From: Terrisporobacter petrolearius
GTDB taxonomy: Bacteria; Bacillota; Clostridia; Peptostreptococcales; Peptostreptococcaceae
Assembly (NCBI RefSeq): GCF_020748185.1
Contig: NZ_JAHZMO010000003.1
Location: forward strand, 1 to 64,000
Direction of reading: 5' to 3'
DNA: 64,000 nt
Translations under genes and position numbers: made by a program
Shown here: positions 16,826 to 26,138 of the stretch, one piece after another
Layout: every line of letters begins with the position of its first letter
Numbering within the stretch: position 1 is the stretch's first letter
Notes under the pieces: generated by a model
The model's input: the letters and a program-made list of their open reading frames with translations, nothing else
Told to the model about the DNA's origin: nothing
Database searches by the model: none

Positions 16826-17548
16826 TTATATTTCTTTCATTTTTTCAATAATTTCACCATATAGTTTATCTTTATCATTTCCTCTAATTTCATTAGCTAT
16901 CATTCCATCTTTTAACCATATTACTCTATTGCAATAACTTGCTATAACTGGATCATGGGTTACCATTATTAGAGTTTTTTTAAGCTCAACATTTGTATTT
17001 ATCAGAATATCTATTATGGTTTTACCTGTTTTTGAGTCTAAATTTCCTGTAGGCTCATCGGCATAAATAATGCTTGGGTCATTTATTAATGCTCTACAAA
17101 TTGCTGTTCTTTGTTTTTCACCACCGGAAATATTAGATGGCTTTTTATTTAATAGATGTTCTATTCCAACTTTTTTAGCATAATAATTACATTTTTCAAA
17201 CATAATTTTTTCTTCCTCTTTATTTATTATCATAGGAAGCATGATATTTTCTTGAACCGTTAAGCTATCTAATAATCGAAATTCTTGAAATACAAATCCT
17301 ATGTCATTTAATCTAATTTCTGAAATTTCATCACTGCATAAGCTTTTACTTTCCTTACCTTTATAATAAATGTCTCCACATGTAGAAGAATCTATAAGAC
17401 CTAATATTTTTAATAATGTGGTTTTCCCACATCCAGAGTTTCCCATAATTGCAATTCTTTCGCCTTCTTCTATTTGGAAGTTTAATCCTCTTAATACATC
17501 AACACTTCCAAAAGATTTTTTTAAGTCAACTACTTTGATAATTTCCAT
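16826..17548 (-). CDS. ABC transporter ATP-binding protein (MacB/BceA type)
   Basis: The 240-residue ATPase has the Walker A GNSGCGKTT (about residues 35-43), the Q-loop FVFQEFRLLDSL, signature NISGGEKQRTAICRAL and Walker B IIYADEPTGNLDS, the last being typical of the LolD/MacB/BceA group that works with FtsX-type permeases. It starts two bases after the permease gene ends, so the two are translationally coupled. The likely role is peptide antibiotic or lipid handling; the substrate is unknown. Confidence 0.9.
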   Translation of the reverse strand: MEIIKVVDLKKSFGSVDVLRGLNFQIEEGERIAIMGNSGCGKTTLLKILGLIDSSTCGDIYYKGKESKSLCSDEISEIRLNDIGFVFQEFRLLDSLTVQENIMLPMIINKEEEKIMFEKCNYYAKKVGIEHLLNKKPSNISGGEKQRTAICRALINDPSIIYADEPTGNLDSKTGKTIIDILINTNVELKKTLIMVTHDPVIASYCNRVIWLKDGMIANEIRGNDKDKLYGEIIEKMKEI

Positions 17549-17550
17549 GG

Positions 17551-19968
17551 CTATTTCCCTCCAATATTTCTAATTAAAAAATGAGATATAATAAAAGTTG
17601 ATATACTATATATAACTAGAAAAACTAACATAATACTTATATAAATTTTCCCGCTTGATATTATTTCTAAATAAGTAAATCCGCGCATATAAACTGTGGT
17701 TATAACAAATATTAAAGAAGTTACTATTGCTAATATACATGGTAAAAATGCAAATGATGTTATTTCTCTTATTATTATAGAGTTGGACTTCTTTTTCTTT
17801 TCTCCTAAATAACTAAGCAATTGATAACGATTTTTATAATAAGATATATTACCAAAAGCATGTACAAAAACAATTATTATACTTGCAATTACAAATGTTA
17901 ATAGTATGGATATATTAATAATTAATTCAAATATTTTTTCGCCTTGAAAACCGTCATTTAAATCTTTGGATTTATAAAGATGCTTCACATTGCTATCGAG
18001 GTTACTTTCTTCTTTATGTGTTTTTCCATAATTACTCATATAACTTTCTAATGACTTATCATTACTTGCATTACTATTAACTGTCATTAAATACTTGATG
18101 CCATCACTAGTATTATGTTTATTATTAAAATAATCATCAGAGAAAATCACTATATTTTCATACATTACATTTGTCAATCTTCCAAATAGTATTTCTCTTT
18201 TTTCACCAACGACCTTATAGTCATTGCTAAATACAACCTTCCTTAACCCAAAATAATAGCGTTCTGCCTCACCTATTTTAATTAAAGGCTTAGATCTTAT
18301 AGCATAAAAATCTAGTGGATGAGCTTTATTTGATTTATCTTCTTGAAATAAAATATAAATTTCTTTATCTTTCAAATTTAAATTTTTACCACTTATCTTT
18401 TCGTAAGTGCTTTGAGAAATACCAAGATGATGTCCTATAGGAATTGTTTTATACATATCTCCATAGCCACCATCTTCTCCTCCTGGTACAGTAACTCTTA
18501 CCACGGGATACAGTTCACTATTCACATCAAATTTATTATCTATACTTTCTAGCTCACTTTTATCCTTTTCATATCCTAAACATACATAATCATAAGGATA
18601 AAGTTCTTTAGTCTCTAAAGGAAATAAAGCAGCTATTTGAAAAATACTTGTGAAAAACATTACAAAAAGTAAAGTATATAATATTAAAGAATTTTTTAAA
18701 TAAGTTCTAGATTTATAAAGTACAAGATTAAGGGATAAAATATTCTTCAAATAATATTTTCTATTTTTAATTTTATTAAGAATATAACCTACTCCATAAT
18801 AAACAAATATTACAAATATTATTATCCAAGGATAAATTGTATATTTTGATTCAGCCCAATGAGGGTCTGAATAAAATTTAAATAATACTAAAAGCAATAT
18901 TGGTAATATAAGTATTATCTTATTGTATTTTGGAAGTTTTTCTTCCATATCTGAAGATGAAATATTAGTAATACCACCCTCAATAGCTAAATCTTGAACT
19001 ATTGCCATAATAAATCCTAAAATCACTACACATCCTATAAATGATAACTCCGTAACAAGTACTAAATCTACACTTGGTATATTAGGATTTTGTAAATAAA
19101 ATTCATACACTTTTCTAAAAACAAAAATCATCCCATTACCTAAAATAGCACCTATTACATAAGAAATCAATAAGCTTACAATTAGTAAGTATCTCATGCT
19201 TTTATATATTTCTTGTTTTTTAATACCTAATAGCAACAAGGTCTTAAAATCATACATTCTGTTTTGTATATAGTTTTTAAGTGAATAAAATTGAATTAAT
19301 ATTGTTACAATTGAAATAATAAATAATGCATTTATTACAACTGAGGTAATTCCTTCAGTAATATATGCAATACTAGTTTGTTGCATATTATGTACAATAA
19401 AAAGGTTTCCTAAAAAACCATAAATATATGCAACTGTCAATACTGTACTTATTATAAAAACTATATAATTTTTAATATTAGCTTTAAAATCCTGTAGTAA
19501 AATTTTATAAATCCATTTGCTATTCTTTTTCTTCTTTATTTTTTTATGATTGGACTCTTTATTTAATCTATTTTGTTCCTTTATTCTTTTATCTATATCT
19601 GCATCTTCGTAACTTAATTGACGGAAAATAATAATACCTAAAGCAATTATTAATCTAAGAAATAATATTATGGGTATTATTTTCACACTATTTTGTTGAC
19701 CTAAAATAAATAAAAATGCATACGTAACCACATGAACTATTATCTCTCCCATGATAGATAAATATATTAATACATTTTCATATGTTACATTTTCCCTATC
19801 TTTATATGCATAGATAAAATGTATTAAGTATAAAAAAGATAATATTAGGTGAGATCCAAAATAAAATAATACTACTCTTTTGTCCACCTTATAAAATATC
19901 ATGGATGGAATTACCCATAAAAAAATGCCACAAAAAATTAACACATTAAACAAACTTTTTTTCTTCAT
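17551..19968 (-). CDS. FtsX-like ABC permease with extra N-terminal membrane region
   Basis: An 805-residue permease. Residues about 160-480 hold the BceB/FtsX-like core with helices and a coupling segment (MYDFKTLLLLGIKKQEIYKS resembles the FtsX motif), a large extracytoplasmic domain follows at about 480-715, and three helices close the protein. Before the core lies an additional segment of about 125 residues with four helices, joined by a very basic linker (HKKIKKKKNSKW). BceB permeases usually begin directly with the core, so this extension is unusual. No BceRS-type two-component system is adjacent. Confidence 0.8.
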   Translation of the reverse strand: MKKKSLFNVLIFCGIFLWVIPSMIFYKVDKRVVLFYFGSHLILSFLYLIHFIYAYKDRENVTYENVLIYLSIMGEIIVHVVTYAFLFILGQQNSVKIIPIILFLRLIIALGIIIFRQLSYEDADIDKRIKEQNRLNKESNHKKIKKKKNSKWIYKILLQDFKANIKNYIVFIISTVLTVAYIYGFLGNLFIVHNMQQTSIAYITEGITSVVINALFIISIVTILIQFYSLKNYIQNRMYDFKTLLLLGIKKQEIYKSMRYLLIVSLLISYVIGAILGNGMIFVFRKVYEFYLQNPNIPSVDLVLVTELSFIGCVVILGFIMAIVQDLAIEGGITNISSSDMEEKLPKYNKIILILPILLLVLFKFYSDPHWAESKYTIYPWIIIFVIFVYYGVGYILNKIKNRKYYLKNILSLNLVLYKSRTYLKNSLILYTLLFVMFFTSIFQIAALFPLETKELYPYDYVCLGYEKDKSELESIDNKFDVNSELYPVVRVTVPGGEDGGYGDMYKTIPIGHHLGISQSTYEKISGKNLNLKDKEIYILFQEDKSNKAHPLDFYAIRSKPLIKIGEAERYYFGLRKVVFSNDYKVVGEKREILFGRLTNVMYENIVIFSDDYFNNKHNTSDGIKYLMTVNSNASNDKSLESYMSNYGKTHKEESNLDSNVKHLYKSKDLNDGFQGEKIFELIINISILLTFVIASIIIVFVHAFGNISYYKNRYQLLSYLGEKKKKSNSIIIREITSFAFLPCILAIVTSLIFVITTVYMRGFTYLEIISSGKIYISIMLVFLVIYSISTFIISHFLIRNIGGK

Positions 19969-20391
19969 AACTTCCTACCTTTTTTAATAAATTTAATAGT
20001 TTTGTCTATATTATTTAGCTTTATATATTTACTAATTTAATTCTGTCTAATTCAATATTATGGAATAATATGTAGAAAGTAAAGTTAGATAATCCATTAA
20101 AATATTTTTTTCATAATAAAATTAAAATTCATGCAATTCAACATATATAAATAAAAAGAGTGCATATATATTTATTTATATATGCACTCTTTTGACATTG
20201 AAATTTTAATTTTTATGTAAATGTTTATTTTTAATTAATAATAGTTCTTTATATTTCCACAAATTATTAAGTTATATAAATATGTTCTTCTTCATATATT
20301 TTCATTATTTAATATTAATTGTATATTCTTGCTTTTTAGTTTTTTATTTTCCATATCTATGTGTATTTCCCTCACTTTTCTTGTAACTAAT
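19969..20391. other. Intergenic region between BlaR1-type and permease genes
   Basis: About 420 bases. It contains the hairpin at 20153-20192 and otherwise only AT-rich sequence that must include the promoter of the permease gene. No open frame with a ribosome binding site was seen. Confidence 0.4.
20153..20192 (-). terminator. Terminator hairpin downstream of the BlaR1-type gene
   Basis: AAAAGAGTGCATATATA pairs with TATATATGCACTCTTTT around a short loop. It is long, nearly perfect and flanked by A and T runs, so it can terminate in both directions. It separates the blaI-blaR1 unit from the ABC operon. Confidence 0.75.
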
Positions 20392-22536
20392 CTATTTAAA
20401 TATAAAATAATATTCTTTAGAATTACCTAAAAATTCTCCGTATATTTTATCATTAAGATCTTCTAATTTAGATACATCCTTTATTTTTAAATTAGCATAT
20501 TTATTTTCTTTAGCATTTAATTTAGTTTTAAAATCAACTGTTTTCACTGAATCTCCTATATGAATTTTATCTAGGCTTATTTCCATTGTCTTATTACTCT
20601 TGTTTTCTATATATAATCCATACTCCACTTTATTATTAATTATAGATATATTTTTTACTGTAATCTTAAAATCTTCATTATCTATAAATACTGGAACCAT
20701 ATCACCAGAATATAGCTGGAAATTTTCACTATCTATTTTTTCTAATCTCTTTCCATTGATTTTATACTGCATACGCTCCAGTTCTTCTTTGTCTTCATTA
20801 TATTTAATAAAAGTTAAAATTTTTAAAGATTTATCATACTGAGTTTCATAAATATATCTTTTTTTATCTACCAACTCTTCTTTAGTACCTATCCAATCTG
20901 GATAATTCCATAATCCATCCATATCAGCTCTGTCTGCCATAGCTAGTTCATCTATGTATTCTTTTTCAACATATTCAGTTGTTACTTTACATTCTCTTCC
21001 TATACTTTTCACATAGGATTGTGCTTGCTTGTTAACATCCTTTAATAATTTATCTGTAAAATTACCATTTAAAGCTTCCTGCCCTTCTTTTTTAGGAAAC
21101 ATTTCAAGTACAGAGTCTTTGTAATCGTCCCCATCTTTAGCTTCTTCTCTTTCTAAACAATAATATCCGGATTTCTCCTTAGAAAATTTTATTCTTATTG
21201 GTATATTATAACTTGCACTTGTCATACTAAATATGTCGTTTTCGAAGCTATAATGACCATAAGTTGCCATAACATAAACTTCAACAGAATCATCATCTTC
21301 ACTTTTCCCTAATATTACATGACTTTCCACATTTAACTCACCATTGAAATCTACACCATTCCAATATTTTATGTAATTATCTATTATTGCTTTTGATATG
21401 GCTTGATCTAAATCCTTTAAGTCAGTTTTTTGTGAAGCTAATAATACATTATTCTCTTCTTTATTTATAACTTTGCCATTAGTAAGAAGAACTCCGCATA
21501 AAACAAATAAACAAGTTATTCCTGTTACAGCAAAGATTCTTTTTTTCTTTGTGAAATATTTTGAATTTTTAATTAGCTCAACTCTCTTTTTTATAGTTTT
21601 TTTATCATCAGTCATATTTAGACCTACTGTTAATCTTTTATTTTGATTAACTTTTTCTAACACAGTAAGCATAGTAATACCGTACTTATTATGCTCTTTT
21701 TCTTTTAGAATTGATAGGACTCTTTCATCACAAGCCATCTCCATATCATTTCTCACATGTTTAAATAAATACCAAACTAAAGGGTTAAACCAGTGAATAC
21801 ATTGCAAAACAACTAATATATTGTCAACATAAGTATCTTTGCTTTTGAAATGGCATAATTCATGTAAGAATATATGTTGTAATTCTTCTCTACTCAAATC
21901 AACTAAATTGCTCGGTATAATAATTCTCGTCTTAAATAATCCAACTAAAGATGGTGAATTTATCATGTCGTCAACTACCAGTTTAATTTTTCTTTTTATA
22001 TGTGATTTTTCCTTACATTCCTTCAAAATATTTTCTAAATAATCACATTTATAATCTTCTTTTCTTCTAATATTTTTTATAAAATGCAAATAAATTATAA
22101 TGTAAGTAGTTAAAGTTAAAATTAAACCACTTAGCCAAACAATGGGTATTATATTTTTTAAAATACTTTTTTCACTTTCAGCATTAATAGTTGAAGAACT
22201 GGAGCTATTATTAACATTTTCTTCCACAAGGTTTTTACTTGAGCTACTATCATAATTTTTACCAACATTATAGTTTATTCCCTCACTGATATTTGGTATG
22301 TTAGCGGTATTTATATCAGATTGACTGTTTATTTTTACAGGTATTTTATTAAATAAACTTAAACTACTTTCTGGTCCAAATGGAAATGCTAGTTTAATAA
22401 TTAATATCATCCATAATAAATAAGCATACTTTTTGTTGATTCTATTTTTCAATAAGCTTTTTATAAGTAATATTACTACTCCCGTTATACTACCATAAAT
22501 AGTAGCATTTAATATGTACCCCCATATATTGTCCAT
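20392..22536 (-). CDS. BlaR1-type M56 metallopeptidase sensor without penicillin-binding domain
   Basis: The 714-residue protein has four membrane helices in its N-terminal half (about residues 7-150 plus one near 340). Between them is a zinc metallopeptidase site HELCHF (HExxH) and the matching E in ACDERVLS. This is the BlaR1/MecR1 M56 module that cleaves a BlaI-type repressor. The C-terminal extracytoplasmic half (about residues 360-714) shows none of the serine-based penicillin-binding motifs of true BlaR1, so it probably senses something else. It follows its BlaI partner by 14 bases. Confidence 0.8.
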   Translation of the reverse strand: MDNIWGYILNATIYGSITGVVILLIKSLLKNRINKKYAYLLWMILIIKLAFPFGPESSLSLFNKIPVKINSQSDINTANIPNISEGINYNVGKNYDSSSSKNLVEENVNNSSSSSTINAESEKSILKNIIPIVWLSGLILTLTTYIIIYLHFIKNIRRKEDYKCDYLENILKECKEKSHIKRKIKLVVDDMINSPSLVGLFKTRIIIPSNLVDLSREELQHIFLHELCHFKSKDTYVDNILVVLQCIHWFNPLVWYLFKHVRNDMEMACDERVLSILKEKEHNKYGITMLTVLEKVNQNKRLTVGLNMTDDKKTIKKRVELIKNSKYFTKKKRIFAVTGITCLFVLCGVLLTNGKVINKEENNVLLASQKTDLKDLDQAISKAIIDNYIKYWNGVDFNGELNVESHVILGKSEDDDSVEVYVMATYGHYSFENDIFSMTSASYNIPIRIKFSKEKSGYYCLEREEAKDGDDYKDSVLEMFPKKEGQEALNGNFTDKLLKDVNKQAQSYVKSIGRECKVTTEYVEKEYIDELAMADRADMDGLWNYPDWIGTKEELVDKKRYIYETQYDKSLKILTFIKYNEDKEELERMQYKINGKRLEKIDSENFQLYSGDMVPVFIDNEDFKITVKNISIINNKVEYGLYIENKSNKTMEISLDKIHIGDSVKTVDFKTKLNAKENKYANLKIKDVSKLEDLNDKIYGEFLGNSKEYYFIFK

Positions 22537-22550
22537 ACTCCACCTCTTTT

Positions 22551-22916
22551 CTATTCATCCCTTAATATGTCTTTTAGCTCTTCAATTTCAGCTTTAGATA
22601 ACTTCTTGTCTTTTACAAAACTAAGAACCATTTTATTTATGGATCCATTATAAAGTTTTTCTAAAAAAGACTTGCTTGCATAATTTTTATACTCTTCTTC
22701 CCTTATGCTAGCACTGTAAATATAAGATTTTTTATTGCTTTTATCCACATTTACAAAATCCTTTGATACAAGTCTTGTTATAAGTGTTTGTATAGTTTTT
22801 GGTTTCCACTCGCTTTTATCTTTTAAATTTTCTATAATTTCAGCACTTGTTGCCTCTTTTAATTTCCATAATACTTTCATTACTTCTAATTCAGATTCAG
22901 AAATATTTTGTTTCAT
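22551..22916 (-). CDS. BlaI/MecI-family transcriptional repressor
   Basis: The 121-residue winged-helix protein matches BlaI/MecI/CopY regulators: ISESELEVMKVLWKL at the N-terminus and the KPKTIQTLITRLVSKDF recognition region, then a helical dimerisation tail. In this family the partner M56 protease cuts the repressor to release it from DNA. GGAGGTTAATC precedes the start. It probably autoregulates through the sites at 22938-22978. Confidence 0.9.
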   Translation of the reverse strand: MKQNISESELEVMKVLWKLKEATSAEIIENLKDKSEWKPKTIQTLITRLVSKDFVNVDKSNKKSYIYSASIREEEYKNYASKSFLEKLYNGSINKMVLSFVKDKKLSKAEIEELKDILRDE

Positions 22917-22937
22917 TGATTAACCTCCTTTTAAAAC

Positions 22938-22989
22938 TTACACTTGTAATCCTTAATTAAATCTTACAAGCGTAATCCAAAAAAGTCAA
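22938..22989 (-). promoter_or_regulatory. Promoter and twin operators of the blaI-blaR1-type unit
   Basis: On the minus strand TTGACT (22989-22984), 17 bases, TAAGAT (22966-22961) form a good promoter. Two related sites, GGATTACGCTTGTAA (22978-22964) and GGATTACAAGTGTAA (22952-22938), overlap and follow it. Each contains the TTACnnnTGTAA-like palindrome expected for BlaI-type repressors, which bind TACAnnTGTA sequences. Confidence 0.7.
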
Positions 22990-22995
22990 CCTTTT

Positions 22996-23787
22996 TTAAA
23001 AATACAAGGTGTTAAGTTTTCCTTCTATTTCATTAAGGGGAATTTTAAATTTTGGAATACCTACATAGTAAGGTGCTATTTCGTACAATTGAAAATAAAT
23101 TACTAATTTATCATTTTCTAAATAAAACCCCTGATCATCATCTATACCTCTAAATCCTTCTTCACCTGTAAAATATAAATCATTATTTTTTTTAATTTCT
23201 TTATTTATATAAGTATTTATAATACTTTTATAGTTTACATTATCCTTAAAAATATTTTTTAGCTTTAGCTCTTCTCCATTTTTTAAATTGTAATTAAAAG
23301 ATTTTAGTACAGACATTCCATGAGCTCCACCTGTAAATTCATAAGTTAAAACTGGTATGCTAACTAAATTATTTTCATTGTAAGTCACATCATATTGGCT
23401 ATAAGCTTCATATATAAACTTAGGTAGAGATGACTCTTTATTACTAATTTCATATTCTTTTTTATACTCTTCAGATTGTTTTTTTATATTATCCTTAAAA
23501 CTAACTATATAGTTATATATATCGCTGTTAATTTTATATATTGATTTTATGCTTTCTTTCTCTTTATCCTCATATTTTTCTTTTATTTGAAAATAAGGAT
23601 AGTCTAAATGGGCTTCAAAAAACTCACTTTCTTCTTCAATTTTTTTAAGTTGAATATTATATAAATAATTTATTTTATCTCTATCTTTTCTAAAAATTAA
23701 TGGAAAAGACTCCTGTCCTGCTGAAATGCTTGTACTAAAAAACATAATAATTAAAACTAAAAATGGTATTCTTTTTAAATTAGTCAT
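22996..23787 (-). CDS. Exported RsiV-like protein (DUF4163/DUF3298)
   Basis: About 263 residues, starting with a signal peptide (IPFLVLIIMFFSTSISAG) and followed by the DUF4163 and DUF3298 pair found in the extracytoplasmic part of RsiV. Key pieces are VLTYEFTGGAHGMSVLKSFN and FYLENDKLVIYFQLYEIAPY. RsiV is an anti-sigma factor that binds lysozyme, but here the anti-sigma domain is absent and only the secreted domain remains. The start at 23787 is chosen because GAGGAG lies ten bases before it; an ATG six codons upstream has no such site. Confidence 0.75.
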   Translation of the reverse strand: MTNLKRIPFLVLIIMFFSTSISAGQESFPLIFRKDRDKINYLYNIQLKKIEEESEFFEAHLDYPYFQIKEKYEDKEKESIKSIYKINSDIYNYIVSFKDNIKKQSEEYKKEYEISNKESSLPKFIYEAYSQYDVTYNENNLVSIPVLTYEFTGGAHGMSVLKSFNYNLKNGEELKLKNIFKDNVNYKSIINTYINKEIKKNNDLYFTGEEGFRGIDDDQGFYLENDKLVIYFQLYEIAPYYVGIPKFKIPLNEIEGKLNTLYF

Positions 23788-23846
23788 ATTAATAAATCTC
23801 CTCATATTTTTATATAAACTTATTATTTACAAATACGCCTAAAAAA

Positions 23847-23876
23847 ACGCACCTAAATCATTGGATTTAGGTGCAT
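23847..23876 (-). terminator. Terminator of the thioesterase-MarR-DegV operon
   Basis: GCACCTAAATC pairs with GATTTAGGTGC, with a T-run on the minus strand (GTTTTTTT). Confidence 0.85.
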
Positions 23877-23881
23877 TTTAA

Positions 23882-24727
23882 TTATTTATTCCACATACAA
23901 AGTCCTATTGTTCCTGCTCCAGTATGAGAACCTATACTTGGGCCTATATTAGTCTCTGTCATTTTAGTAAAGTTTAATTCACTATTAATTGCCTCTTTTA
24001 ATTTTTCAAATTCTACTTCATTGCCTCCATGGGCAACGCCTATTCTCTTATCTTCAATATTATCTTCAAAATGCTCTTTTGTTATACTTATCAATTTTGA
24101 TATAACTTTTTTATGCCCTCTCGCTTGATCTATATTGACTATAAATCCATCTTTCATTTGTAATATTGGTTTTATGCTCAACATACTCCCTATGGCAGCC
24201 TTTGATGCTGATAGCCTTCCACCTTTTTTTAAATAATCTAAGTTGTCAACTGCAAATAATACCAATATATTATCCCTTATTTCCTCTAGTTTTTTTATTA
24301 TATTCTCTATTGATTTACCTTCTTCATTCATTTCACAAGCTGTAACAACTTGAGCTCCACAACCATAAGATAAGTTTAAGCTATCAAATATATGTATTTC
24401 TCCTTGTAAATCATTTTTTGTAATCATAGCTGATTGATATGTACCCGTAACCTTAGATGAACCACTAATATATAATATCTTTTTCCCTTGATCCAAATAT
24501 TTTCTAAATATTTCTTCAAATTGAATATAAGTAGCTTGAGATGTTTTAGGTATTTCATCATATTCTTTTATGAGCTTATAAAATTCTTCATTCGTAAGAT
24601 TTTGACCATCTTTATATTCAGTATCGTTGATTATTATTGTTAAAGGAATTACTTCTATATCATATAGTTTCACTAAATTTTCTGGAACATCAGCTAAACT
24701 ATCGCATATTATTTTTAAATCACTCAT
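23882..24727 (-). CDS. DegV-family fatty-acid-binding protein
   Basis: The 281-residue protein has the DegV fold: ICDSLADVPENL at the start, the TSQATYIQFEEIF segment, YISGSSKVTGTYQSA and the C-terminal NIGPSIGSHTGAGTIGL. DegV proteins (FakB) bind a fatty acid and present it to the kinase FakA for phosphorylation. No fakA lies in the window. It is the third gene of an operon with an acyl-ACP thioesterase and a MarR regulator, which supports a role in fatty acid handling. AGGAG is present before the ATG. Confidence 0.9.
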   Translation of the reverse strand: MSDLKIICDSLADVPENLVKLYDIEVIPLTIIINDTEYKDGQNLTNEEFYKLIKEYDEIPKTSQATYIQFEEIFRKYLDQGKKILYISGSSKVTGTYQSAMITKNDLQGEIHIFDSLNLSYGCGAQVVTACEMNEEGKSIENIIKKLEEIRDNILVLFAVDNLDYLKKGGRLSASKAAIGSMLSIKPILQMKDGFIVNIDQARGHKKVISKLISITKEHFEDNIEDKRIGVAHGGNEVEFEKLKEAINSELNFTKMTETNIGPSIGSHTGAGTIGLCMWNK

Positions 24728-24746
24728 TGTGCCTATTCTCCTGTCT

Positions 24747-25187
24747 TTATTCTATCTTATTTCTATCTATTGCTTTAATAGACATCTGTTTTATAGTCTT
24801 GTATACTACATTTAATGTTTCAGCATCTATATCCTTTGTTATATAACTATTCCATTGTTCAAGCAAATTCATTAGTCTTCCCTTTACTTGTATACCCTTT
24901 TTCGTCAATTTTATTCGGTTAGTTCTTTTATCATTTTCATCTTTTATTCTAAAAATATATTCTTTTTCTTCTAAGGATTTAATCGCTCTTGCTGTAGCTG
25001 CCTTATCAACTATTAAGGACCTTGAAAGCTCTTCTTGACTCATATTATTATTTTCATACATTTCTATTAAAAAAATATATTCTGATGCACCTATTCCTAA
25101 GTCTTTTGTATTGTTGTTTATATAAGCTTGAAATTGCCTATATAAAACTGAGATACATTTTCTCATTTCCTTATTTCTCTTATTCAT
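24747..25187 (-). CDS. MarR-family regulator in the fatty acid operon
   Basis: A 146-residue MarR-type winged-helix protein: LGIGASEYIFLIEMYENN, then MSQEELSRSLIVDKAATARA (helix-turn-helix, about residues 53-75) and KDENDKRTNRIKLTKKG (wing). Its place between an acyl-ACP thioesterase and a DegV protein resembles FabT-type control of fatty acid genes. The duplicated TTGATATGTCAA sites upstream of the operon are its probable targets. Confidence 0.88.
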   Translation of the reverse strand: MNKRNKEMRKCISVLYRQFQAYINNNTKDLGIGASEYIFLIEMYENNNMSQEELSRSLIVDKAATARAIKSLEEKEYIFRIKDENDKRTNRIKLTKKGIQVKGRLMNLLEQWNSYITKDIDAETLNVVYKTIKQMSIKAIDRNKIE

Positions 25188-25211
25188 ATTTAATATCCTT
25201 AATCACTTATT

Positions 25212-25961
25212 TTATATTTTATACCAGTGAGTTTCTAAAAGAGCTACAACTTCTTCACTATCATTTACTAGTTCATGGTATGCACTAACTTTATCATCAT
25301 TATTCTTTATCTCAGTCTGTACACTTACTTTATCTCCATAAGTTAATTCTTTTTGGTATTTAATTTTAACTGAATAAATTTTATAATTGGTCATAACATC
25401 AAAAGGTATTGTCTCTAGTATCCATCCCAAATATGTAACATTCCCAACATGCAAATTCAAATCTATATCGGAATACCTCACATTAAATTCTTTTTTATAA
25501 TCAATATTTTGGCATTTTGAAAGTTTAAGTTTATTTCTTCCTATAATAGGATCCTTCTCATTAACACCATATGCTATATAATGTTCATCTGGTATTGATA
25601 TTGGTCTTCTTTTTTGTGAATCAACTAATATTACTAAGGTCTTTCCCTGAAGAATTAAATTATTACTATCATCGTGTATTTTAAAATGTCTAACTGCATA
25701 AAACTTATTCATACCTTCAACATAAGTTGTAGCTTTAAGCTTTTCTTTGTATTTAACGTATTTGTAAATTGTTATTTCATAATCTACTAACATCCATGTA
25801 TGATTTTCCTTTACCATGTCAGCTATTACAAAGCCATACTTTTCATCTTGGCTTAAACCAGAGTCCGCCATAAAATTCATATAAGAAGTTAAAAAACATT
25901 CTCCTCTTGCATCTGTATCTCTATATGTAACTTCATATTCTTTAGTAAATATTTTTTCCAT
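25212..25961 (-). CDS. Acyl-ACP thioesterase
   Basis: The 249-residue double-hotdog enzyme hydrolyses acyl-ACP and frees fatty acids. The N-terminal hotdog holds YEVTYRDTDARGECFLTSYM, and the second hotdog (from about residue 150) holds FNVRYSDIDLNLHVGNVTYL with the D-x-N-x-H-x-x-N pattern of plant and bacterial FatA-like enzymes. First gene of a three-gene operon, 24 bases before the MarR gene. The promoter and operators lie at 26015-26066. Confidence 0.88.
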   Translation of the reverse strand: MEKIFTKEYEVTYRDTDARGECFLTSYMNFMADSGLSQDEKYGFVIADMVKENHTWMLVDYEITIYKYVKYKEKLKATTYVEGMNKFYAVRHFKIHDDSNNLILQGKTLVILVDSQKRRPISIPDEHYIAYGVNEKDPIIGRNKLKLSKCQNIDYKKEFNVRYSDIDLNLHVGNVTYLGWILETIPFDVMTNYKIYSVKIKYQKELTYGDKVSVQTEIKNNDDKVSAYHELVNDSEEVVALLETHWYKI

Positions 25962-26014
25962 ATCTTATACCTTCTTCCTGTTATATAAATAATTTTATTT
26001 ATGTTTTTGTATAA

Positions 26015-26066
26015 TTAGTTGATATGTCAATTATTTTAATCATATTTAGTTGATATGTCAATTATT
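26015..26066 (-). promoter_or_regulatory. Promoter and duplicated operators of the thioesterase operon
   Basis: The 21-base sequence containing TTAGTTGATATGTCAATT occurs at 26015-26035 and 26046-26066, exactly 31 bases apart, with core palindrome TTGATATGTCAA. On the minus strand TTGACA (26061-26056), 17 bases, TAAAAT (26038-26033) form a promoter whose -35 box is part of the distal site. The core resembles the TTTGATnATCAAA-like sites of FabT-type MarR regulators. Confidence 0.7.
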
Positions 26067-26082
26067 ATCATACTTATTTTAG

Positions 26083-26123
26083 TAAAAAGCCATAGTAAAG
26101 AATTTAAATCTTTACTACAGCTT
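26083..26123 (-). terminator. Terminator of the 26139 membrane-protein gene
   Basis: On the minus strand AAGCTGTAGTAAAG pairs with CTTTACTATGGCTT (one mismatch) and is followed by TTTTACT. Confidence 0.7.
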
Positions 26124-26138
26124 CATAATTACATATTA

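Noticed and set aside
20392..22916. Beta-lactam resistance module (blaI-blaR1)
   Set aside because: No penicillin-binding sensor domain in the BlaR1-type protein and no beta-lactamase or PBP2a gene nearby.
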